From: Neodontobutis hainanensis
Lineage: Eukaryota; Chordata; Actinopteri; Gobiiformes; Odontobutidae
Direction of reading: 5' to 3'
NCBI GenBank assembly: GCA_024349245.1
Contig: JALDNG010000022.1
Location: 3,117,501-3,181,500, forward strand
DNA length: 64,000 nt
The notes below the pieces were generated by a model that was not told the origin of the DNA, searched no databases, and saw only the letters and a list, made by a program, of their open reading frames with translations. Of this stretch, positions 10,513-21,600 are shown piece after piece. Both the position numbers and the translations under genes were made by a program. Each line of letters opens with the position of its first letter. Position 1 is the stretch's first letter.

Positions 10513-13500
10513 CTGGGAGAGAAATGATAAAACAGACATACAGTGTGGATATTGTTATAAAAACATTAATTAATTAATGTTAACATTAATTCTCACAATC
10601 TTCCTGCATTGTAAGATAAAGTCTGCTTTAATGTGACAACTAATGTCCCATTCAAGGAGTTTCAGATATTTCTAATACACTGACAAACAAACTCTTTGCT
10701 CTGCATAGATTCTTGACCCTCTTGACCTCATTTCCATATTCTGCCATAATGCCCACAAGACTAGTGCTCTGCGGCAAATGGAGATGCACATGGTCACATG
10801 ACAGTTGATCCACAAAGGTGAGGATCAAAGAGCAAGATATGCAAGAGTCCAAATCCCAGATGACCAAAGGCTGCAGCGCTCATGTGCCTTCATCTCCTCA
10901 TCCACCTCCCGCTTCACCTTCCAACTTTCCACACTCTCATAAAGGCCACACTTTCAAACAGGGCCCAAGTCCACTACCTCACCCTTCCCCCTGCTGCCTG
11001 TTGAAAAGTACACTCTGAATTCCTCTACTGGCCTGTTGTAAATTCCCGAGAATAATCGTGAGTATGGAAAGCTCAAACTCGGAGCGACAGCTTCAACAGC
11101 AGTACAACAATACAGGAACACCTCCTCTCTGGGCCCCCATCCTTTCCTCCATCACCCCACTGTGTCCCTCTGACACCTCGGGTGTTTAGTTACAAAGGCT
11201 CCATCCACACTACAGTCACACACATATATCCAACTAAAACACACACAAACAAATATAGACACACAAATGTGTCCCAGATGGAGCAGTTGTCAGTGACTTG
11301 TTTGGACAGCGAGTATTTTACAGTGACAAACAGCCACTCTGGTTAATTTCACTTGGGAACATGGCGTTCTAAAGGGAGTGTAGAAACTATTGATAGAGTA
11401 GTAGGTAATTATCAAAAGGTTTTATTTCTAAATGACTGTAATTAGAATGAACACCATCCCTGTCATTTTCAGTGATGTGTACATCATTTTTACAGTGGCA
11501 GTGACAAACATGGGCTTATCTAATACACAGAGTAAAACATGCAGAGCATGTGTATACACGTCTGCACACACACAAGACTGTTGGGGAGAAAGCACTCAGG
11601 TACAGAGGCAGAGGCACTATCACATACTTTTGTTTATCGCTGTTATCGTAAAACTTAATAATAATTCCCAACAAAACGGATACTTGAGATTGCAGGTTAG
11701 CAGAGTAGGCATTAAAAGGTGACATTTCGAAGATGTGATTATGAAACTCACAGCAACACATAAAATTGTCTACCCCACCTTTATATTAGACCTAGACAAT
11801 TATTTAAAACTCAATCATGTATTCTCATATCTTTATATACCAGTTATTTTTATATTTTTAAGGATGGTAGGAAGATGCAGATGACTGTATGTCTCCTTAT
11901 TATATATTATTTCTGAAAATTGTGCACTATATCCCAATTAAATAAAAATAATTTCTTCAGTATAAATTCTCCCAGTGGATAATGAGCTACAAGTAGAATA
12001 TCATTTAAGTGTGATACTCATTTCACAATAAATTATATTAAGAAAGGCTTTCATGTGAACACGGTCTCCTCAGCAACCTGACTTTGATCAAGGCCAGAGC
12101 TCTCAGCAGCCTGCAGGCCCCCTTTAGCAGTGGGACGGTTCAGAGGCCTGTCTTCGGCCCTACTGTTCTGGGACAACCTCTGAGACATTTTCTTTTGCTG
12201 TGTGCCAAGAAGCTGTTTGGTTTCAATCTGGATCCATAACCACACCGGACGTTGTCAGATTTAGGCCTCATAATCTGCACACTACAGTGTGCAGAAAATC
12301 TGTTTGGGGCTTTGAAACCCAGCGGAGCTAAAGGACTAACTGCCATTTCTAATCAACACAAGTTGATTCCAAGCCTTCATGGGCAGCAACGGTCAAGATG
12401 GATGCGCCTGCCAGGTCTCACATCAGCTGCAACACTGTTTTTTACATTAGGGCAAACAGTCGGTACCAGCGAGGCCAAGAACAAGAGACTTTTCATTTCA
12501 ATATTATTGGCTCAGATTGAGCAGCAATGGAGAGCACTAGGTAGAACTTGCCACCCAAGAATGCACAGTGTAATCGAGACCTGACACTGAGGGGCAAATT
12601 TGCTAGCCCTACATCTCGTGGCTATTGCTTTTTCCAGTCAGGCCACCAAAATTCCCTGCCAGAGGAACTAAATTAAATGGTGAAATAAACTTTGATTTGC
12701 ATTGTTCCGTCTGTCGACTAGTTATCTTTTGTAAAGCGGTTGTGGAAGTTACTGATCATGGACATCGTGGACACAAATAACCGAAGCAAAGTAGCAGCCA
12801 ATAAAAAGAGGCGCTGCTTTGGTCCGTGTCTTGACAATCTCTGAGCAATGAGTTATTATTTCATAACGAGTCCATCTGCTGTTTGTGGCCTGTTGTTTCA
12901 CATTAGAAACATTAATGTGGTTTGGTCATGAGTCTGTTTTAGGAGTTTCCTGAAGCCACTGACAGTAAAGACATGGTGTGTACAACCTGAGGTCCATGGG
13001 CCAAATGCAGTCCTCTGTTAATTACATCTGGTCACATAAATAATGGTGTTGATAAGTAATTAAGTAGCAGCTAAAGAGCCAAAATTGTTTTGGGACTGGT
13101 ATTTATACATGTGTTTGATCTGAAGATCATTTAAAAAGAATGCATTATGAGCATAATGCAAATAATAACAAAATGCTTATTAAAATGTAAAAACGTTGTC
13201 AGATAAGAATATTAGCTGCTGGCTACACACAGTCTGTGGACCAACAATGGCTTGGACTCTACTAACGTGCAATGACGTGTGAAGTGTCTAGTCCAGCTTT
13301 AGTCTGACTAAATATTTGTTGTTGAACAATCAAGGACAAAATAGCAGCCATAGCAATCTTTGTTCATAATAAAGCATCTGGCCTGAGTTGTTATTATTCA
13401 CCTTCTTGTGACTTTTGAGGACTGACGGTGTGACAAAGGCTTTCTCGCAAAGGTCACACTTGTACTTCTTGTGTCCGTCGTGCACCACCTGGATGTGGAC

Positions 13501-15521
13501 GTTGAGTGTGTCCTTCCTCTTGAAAGTAGAATTGCACTGGTCACACTTGAATGTCCTCTCACCTGTAGCAAAGACAGGGACAATTGTAAAAAAAAATTGT
13601 GTCTGTTGTTGTCTATTGTTGTGTCTGTAAAAACCCAGTCATTACGCGCAGCAAGAGGGGAACACAATTTGAGCGGGCCGATTGTATGCTGAGAGCTACA
13701 AAGACGGGTGTTTCATTGCACCAGACAACACCACACAAAGGCATTTACAATAGCCTGTTTCAGTTTTTTTAAACAGAAGTTGTCCTTATATTGTGAGAGT
13801 TCAATTCTCGGAGGAAGCAGTAAAACAAAACTGCTCTGCCATATGTTTGCCTGAGCGTCCAAAACGTGTCCCAAAAAACAAGCATGGTCTATTTTATTAA
13901 TCATGCCACAGAAAGGCACTAAAACACCAGACAGACAGTGCTCAGACAGTGGGGCACAGTCTCAGCTGCTCGCAGAGCGAAGCCTGATGTTTTCCTTCAC
14001 GCCTCTGCTCTCTGCCTCCATACAACAGCCGCTATTGTTGCCCAGTGGTTGTTTCCATTATATGGCGATCATTCAATTTCCACAGAGTAGTTTGGAGAGT
14101 GTGTGTTTGTGTGTGCGTTTGGGCCCAGCAAGTGGGTACAAGCTTGTTCTCATTCTCCTATCACCAAGGCCGATGATGGTCAGCTCAATGAAGTGAACAG
14201 CGCTGAAAGACGAGCCCCATTGTCTTTAAATTAAATTGAAACATTCACTTGACGATAATTAATGTCAACCATGTCAACACTTGACACAATTCCTTTTTCA
14301 CTCAGATGGAGCAGGATGTTCTTCTAGTATAAAACATGAGTCTGCAACACTCATTTACACATATAGCAGCAAACTTCTTCTTTAGGGCTTGTAGTAGTAG
14401 CAGCAAAACTTTACCCTACTGATAATTCAACATTCGGAAGTGGCAGCAAATGTTAAGACCTTAAGAAGTTTTTGCTTAGTTACTGAATTTTTCTTGGGTA
14501 TTAATAAAGTTATTTTGAATTTGTCTAGAGTAGCGTTAGAACACACTAATGATTGTTCCATTTAAAGCAAAATGATCTCTGTTCCTAGTAGCATAATAAG
14601 AATGATTTTCTAGGATATTTTAATAATACTGTGACTCATGTTGCTTGATTTGAATTAATTATAGTTTTCCTTTGGCTACAAGATGACTATGCAGAAAACA
14701 CAAGTTTTAAAATGTAGTCTGCAGCAATTTCTTTAATCTTCCAAAGCCCAAATGAAACACTATGTGACAATGTAGCAGTGATTATGGTCCCTTTTGAAGG
14801 TGCAGGAAGCAAAATTGGGGAAAAAAAGATGCTTGCCATCTTTTTTTTTTCCAATTTTGCTTTTGCCAGTTTCCACACAAATATCTTGCAACACAGAAGG
14901 TTATGGGTAATAATAAGTGGTAGACAAACATCCATATTTGTCTTTCCCTCTATTTGGCTTAATTCTTCTTCTCTAAACAACAAAATTCTGTTGCTAAATT
15001 GTTTTCATGTACACAGACACCTGTAGGTCCAGACAGGAAGGCCGTCAGCCTATTAAGGTCTCAGAAGATACTGTCCAGTTGTCACTTGGCCGTGACAGGT
15101 TTAGATTTTGTAAAATAGTGCGATCTTAACCACTTGGACCTCAATGTGGAAAAAAACTAAGAAATAATTATTGATTTTAGAAAAAAAAAACTGAACATTT
15201 AGCTAGTATCATTCATGATGAAGAAGTAGAAATGGTGGACGCTTATAAATACTTGGCCACCATGTTTGACTAATGGCTAAAATTTGACAAAAACACAGAA
15301 GCAGTTGTGAAAAGAGGCCAACGACAAGTTCATTTACTTCAGAGACTAAATTCTTTCAGTGTATCAAAGCTTATCCTTTGTAACTTTTTTCCTTTTATCT
15401 GCTGGTTTTATGATTTGACACTCTAAGACAAAAATAGCCTTAACAACATTGTAAAATTATGCTCTAAAGCAGACATTTCCAAAGGCAAGATTTTATATGG
15501 CCCTCATTTTATATATTTATA

Positions 15522-15612
<91 letters not shown>

Positions 15613-18600
15613 AGGGCCATATATTCTGTCAATCCACCCATTGGTCCCCCCCCTATTCATAGATATTGTCATTGCGACAGGGCAATATAATTGTGGTTAT
15701 ATCCGGGCTTTTTGGCTTTTACTCCATAGTAAAACATTTTTAGATAGCATATTAATCAAAAGTTTGTAACTGGGCCGATTGTGAAATCCGGCCCGTCTGG
15801 CACCAACAACCATGCCACGCTCAAAATTGCTTAAATCACCTTTCTTTCCCACATTCAGTTTGGAGTTCAGGAGATTGTCTTGACCAGGACCACACCCCTA
15901 AATGCACTGAAGCAACTGCAATGTGATTGGTTGATTAAATTATTGCATTAATGATAAATTGTGTTTCTAATAATCCTTTAGGTGAGTATATATATATCCT
16001 GAATTATTGCGGTGTTTTTTATGTTTTTTATTCTTGTTTTTATTCTTGTATAATCATTGCACTTATCTACTTGCTGCTAAATTTAATAATTCTTGCACTT
16101 TATGATGAGCTTAGTGCAGTGTTGTCTATGTATTCATTATAGTCTGACCTGCTGAATGAAAGGATTAGTGTTGACATTTGTTTGTCTGTTTCGCAGCAAA
16201 CAATGACTGCAAAATGAATTCCCCTAATGGGATAAATAAAGTTTTCTGAACTGGACAAAAGTGTGTTTTTCAAAGATAAAATATCTGTAGCTGAGGGGCC
16301 ATTTACACAGCAGTAAAGTTTCCATTGATCTTTTGATGCCCGAAAACCCACTTACTTCAGCTAGAATACGAATATGTATAGTATAAGTATGGACAATTCC
16401 CTAAGATTTAAAAAGACAGTCTGGTTTCTTTGAGCTGGGAATTTTGTCTGAACTGTACAAAGGGACTGAATTGTGATTGTGTCATTTTCCATTTCTATCA
16501 GTTCTAACATGTGCACAAGGGGACTTTGACAGCAGTCTGCCCACATTTATTGGTTGTTGTTTGATGCTGCTCAGTCACCTACAATTATGCATGTCTTTTC
16601 ATACCATTCCTAAAACTATTGCTATGTTGTTTGTATTTTTTCTTGAAAATATAATTGTAAGACACTATTAACTTTCTGACTTTGTTGTACCTAGATGCCC
16701 TCTCCTCTACAATCATTCAACAATATATGCCTTTTCTTTTACTTCTGCTGAAATCAAACCCTGGATCCTCCCGTCCCACATACACTGCAATACTTGATAC
16801 AGTATACAAATCATGATATTATATTGCCTGCCTCCTGGCAGAGCAGGAAATGCCTTGAGCTTTACAACCTCTTTGTTATCTGTCTTGATTAGACGAACAG
16901 CAGTGCATCCTTCCACTGCTGGACTGCAACGCTTCAGCCAGATCAGCGCGCCCAAGGGGAAGAGCGGGCTGCCTGGACACTTTGTGATATTTGCCTTGCG
17001 GGGGCTTTTATACAGGAAGGGGATTAGAGGATATCTAGGGTTATTGTAAATATGCAGAGATTAGCGCCTTTAAAAGACTATCAGTGAAAGAACATGCTTA
17101 GAAAATGTATTTCATCCAGTGTCCAACATGTCTGATGGGAAAAGTGCAGCTGGACCAAGGATTACTTCACAGGCCTTTACAGACAATGTGAAACATATAA
17201 AAGTGCATTGTCGTCTAGTTTTCAGAGTTACTGGATTCTTGAGGGCTGGAGGGAAGACAGAAATCCTTACTTTTAAATACACACTCACTACGTTTACATG
17301 CAGCTCATAGCTCGATTAAGCCCTCGCAGCTGGAGTTTACACCTTGTCTCGGTTTACATAGGCAAGAGAACATAAGTACTGTGTCTGCTTGGGCTGATGC
17401 TGCATTCATGTGTCCTTAGTTTTTCCCAGCATTTGGCCGTTGCTACAAGGATAAAAGAAACTAACGTTAAACCTTATCAACAGTAACTCACCGGCTTAGC
17501 AAGTTGTAAACACAAACTAAGAACAACACGTTCATTACTTTGTAACAGTGGCGTCCAATCAACAGTAATGAACTGTAAAATTATCACACTTGAAACTGTA
17601 TCCAACAGAGGGTGTTGTCTGTCTGTATCCAGCTGGATCTTGGTGCACTTCTCAAGATACTCACTTAAGGTGTATTTCCACCAAGCGGTACAGAAAACAA
17701 CATATAACAGGCCTATGTCACGGTGAAAATGCAAGTGTTTGTAGTGGTGGGCTGAACTGGACTGTGTGCTTGATGGACACAAACCTTTATATACTTACTA
17801 TTGTGTATGAGTAAGTGACGCTGTAGAGAAAAGGGGGTTCGGAACAAGGCTTTGCACTCCTCGCACTGAAAGGGCCGTTCTTCTGAGTGGGTCTACAGAG
17901 AAAAGGAGAGATAAAAGAGCCAACATCAGCGTGTTTATAAAGTGTAAGCCGAGCCGCGCCCGCTCATGGCACTTCTTGAAGCGATGTGAGGGGGATCATG
18001 CTTAAGGCTCCAGAGCTGATTGTGTTTGTTGACTTGATGAAGACAGGCAGCTCGAGGGGCTTAAAGTTCACAGTGCTTCTGTTTTTCTGGGCCCCCCTCC
18101 TCCGTCCACCACCCCCACCTATCTGTCTGAATGACACCTCAATCCCAAAAATAAACATGGGGGAAGCTCTGTGGTGGTGCAGGCCAGAGACCCCACAGAC
18201 AACAGCCTCCAACGAGCGCCTGATTGATCGGCCGCAACCACAGCTCCAGCTTAGCATTAATGAAAAATGCGTCTTTGTGTAAAACATAGATGTCTACTCA
18301 CCTTTTTGTGGTTCTTGTAGACATTTCGGTGAGCAAACTCCTTCCCGCACAGCTTGCATTTGTAAGGCTTGTCCTCACTGTGGATGATCTTGTGAGCCGT
18401 CACCTGGTCTAAACGCTTGAACGATCGGTTGCAGACTTCACAGGTATACGGCCGCTTCTCTAATCAGTGCAGGAAAAACAAAAATGCATCCCAAAAAAAG
18501 ACAATCTAAACATGTTTAAATAGCAATGTGTCTTCTTACCCGAGTGTGTGATCATGTGGCGTTTCAGCTGATTGGTGGAAATAAACTTCTTGTCACATGC

Positions 18601-21600
18601 GTGACACTCATATATTTCATGTATCTGAAATACAACATAGAGAGGGTTAACGTTGTGTCATTGGTCAATTATTTTTCAGTGTGAAGTGCTGCGAAAAAAT
18701 AAAAGGGTAACAATAGTTAACAGAAAGCAGAGCGTGTCCATTTTCACTACACTGACGTCTACAGACAGAAAAGCAATTAAAGTGATGAAAAGTTTTGCTC
18801 GTTTTTTACCCCGCTTCGAAGCGTGGCCCTAATAATTGTTCGATGAATAGTTCCCAGACGAACATATGCTAATGTAAAGCAGCTCCCTCTTGTCACGGGC
18901 TGCGAGTGCAAGAGCTTGTTCAGCTAAATGATGATAATGGCAACGTTAAGCTTCTTTGGGGCTAACTTGTCATTGTGTGGAGTTTGATTGCTCCTCTCGA
19001 CGAGTAATACATTGTGTAACGGGTGTTTAATTAAAGCTGAGGATGTTTCACATTTACTGTAACTAGGCTGTGTGCTTTTGAACAACTTTATTAACTGTCT
19101 CGCTCAATAGAAATGACTAGACTCCAGCTTAGAAAACCCTAAATAACTTCCTATTTGAAAAAACAAAATTCTCATTTAGCACATGGTAAAAACAAGGCCA
19201 CATTGGAAAATTACATGCCTGGTTTCTAATACACTGGAGATTAAACATAGTTATGAAAGACACATCCAGGTGAAGTAGGTCACATGATGCACCGCCTATC
19301 TATTTTATTTCCAGGTGACATTAAAAATGTAAAAAGTTCCCAAATAGCTTAGTGATTAACTTGTTGACGGAGACAAATGAATGGCCTCTTGATTAACCCA
19401 GATGATAGATATTGATGGGATGAAATTTAAAAGCAACACGACAGGAAATGTTAATTAAGAAAGAAGATAAATCATTGTCTTGTCTTATTAGAGGGTCACG
19501 GCTAAAATGAACGGCTCGATGTAAGTTTCACAACGAATGAGGAGAAACTGCATAATCACAATATGTGCTATGCAGCGAAAAAGACAGTACTGTGAAAAAG
19601 GATGACGCAATAACTGTTTAAGCCGATTAAATCCTCTCAGACTAATGCCAAGTGAGTTGATCATCGGAGCAACTTGTCAGACTTTACCTTCCGATGTTCT
19701 TGCAAATTTAGCGAAGAGGAGCACTTTCTGTTGCAGATGGTGCATGTGAGTTTTCGTCTGGCGCTTCCTGCCAATAAGAAAAGAACTGGATGAAAAACGC
19801 CCAAAATAAAACAAGATGTGTGTAAGTTGTAAGTGGAATGAACATAACTGTGGTGAGGAGTTTGTGTTAAAGAGAGAACAAAGGCAAATAATAAAATAAT
19901 AATAATGTGTGAAGTTATTATCTCATCATTATGCCACAGAATGTACCGAGAAATAGCAACAGTTTTACTCATCAATGAACTCGTTTTTCTATTTTTTTAC
20001 CAGACCACCATTTTGGGACTTTTGTCACCCACCCCTTTAACCTATCTGAGTCACATGACCCACATCTGTCAAGTCTGATCCACTTCCTGCTCGCCCACAC
20101 AACCCCAGTCCTGACCACACTGGTAAAACATAAAGCCCCCCGTTTCAGCTCTATTCATCTCCAAAATGAATGTCTTAATCGTTTTTTTAAACTTGATTCA
20201 GGCTTCACATGTGCCCACCCCCCTCTCTGCCCTGCATCTAATCTCAAACACACACCAATGATTTGAAAGAGTGAGTGGCCCCAGAGCACTCAGGTCAGCA
20301 ATTACACAGCCCGAGTAATTAGACATTAGTCTCAACATGGCAGTGATTTCAAATGATCCCAGATGAGCACTGTTACTGCAGTTCCCTGAGTGCTGAGGCT
20401 GCTAATGGACAATTAACTCCACGTGACGTTTGAGGAAAGAGAAAAGAGCATGGGAATATTTTTGCGTTATGAGCCGTATAGAGAGGCACAGATCTGGTCT
20501 TTCACACCAGTTATAAACCAGTTGCCACATTCACACACCAAAATATATTTAGGTTTGTTCCCAACTTAAACAACCGTGGGTTTTTCCTTTGGTGTGATTC
20601 TAAGCTGCCTTGTGCACAAACCTAACTTTAGTTCTGTCTAAACTGGTATGAATGTGGGCAGCAGACTGAAGACTTGTGTGGACTTTGCATGGTGTCAAAA
20701 ACCATCTCGGGCCATAACACATGTTTTGTGTAAAATGAAAATGAATTAGTCTGAACATTGCCTGTGTCGACATCTGAGCAGGATGTTAACCTGTGTGAAC
20801 GTTTCCTTTGTGCTTCTTCAGAGCGTCTTTGCTTTTAAATCTCTTGCCACAGCTCTCTGCCTTACAAATGAACCTGGCGTCTCCTTTACAGGCTTCCTTG
20901 TGCTGTTCATAACTGCCAACAAAGAAAAGATTTGGGGAAAAGCTTTTAGATACTCAAAGACACATATCAAATTGACAACTTCTCCATTATCTACCTGGAC
21001 TCTGAACTGAATGTGTTGTGGCACAGGAAACACTGGTGCGCTTTAGAGTCGCTGGATGGATCCAATGATTCAGAGCAGTGGAGAACACTGAGGAAGGATT
21101 TCAAGTCAAAACAAATTAGGCATCTGGTGGTAAAACATCAGATTTCATCACATTTTGTTCTGCAGAGACATAACAGTTTAACTGAACATATTTTAAGACC
21201 TAGATTATGCCTGAATGAATAATACTGTATCCATGTCAGACATATTCAAGACAGGCCAATGGCACACAGTCAAAGAAATGATGAACATTAAACGACAACG
21301 GGCTGCAGTGAGTGATGGAGCTGTAAACTCACTGGCGCTGCAGAGCCTGTTTGATGGGGAATTTCTTGCCACAGTTTCTGCATTTGAACTCCTTCTCCTC
21401 TGTGCTGGGCCTCTGGTGCAGACTCTGAAGGTGGGCAGCCAAGATCTCCTCGCTGGGAAAGCTGCTCTCGCACAGCAAACAGGGGTGGTCCTCCTTCTTT
21501 ATTACCAATTCTGCCAGAGTGGATCAAAGTTAAAAATCATTTCTGTGGTTGTTATTTTGAGGTGTTTATGATCATTTTTGACAGTATGTAATTACACGGA

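Larger units (their letters stand above)
13563..17798. other. prdm5 intron 11 with transposon nest
   Basis: It contains the hairpin at 14809-14860 and the transposon nest at 15040-16255. The GC-richer stretch at about 16800-17050 has no recognised homology and might be a conserved non-coding element. Confidence 0.5.

Noticed and set aside
21288..21527. 79-codon minus-strand frame beginning MIHSGRIGNK
   Set aside because: It is a shadow. The real prdm5 frame in the same exon encodes two zinc fingers and joins its neighbours in phase.
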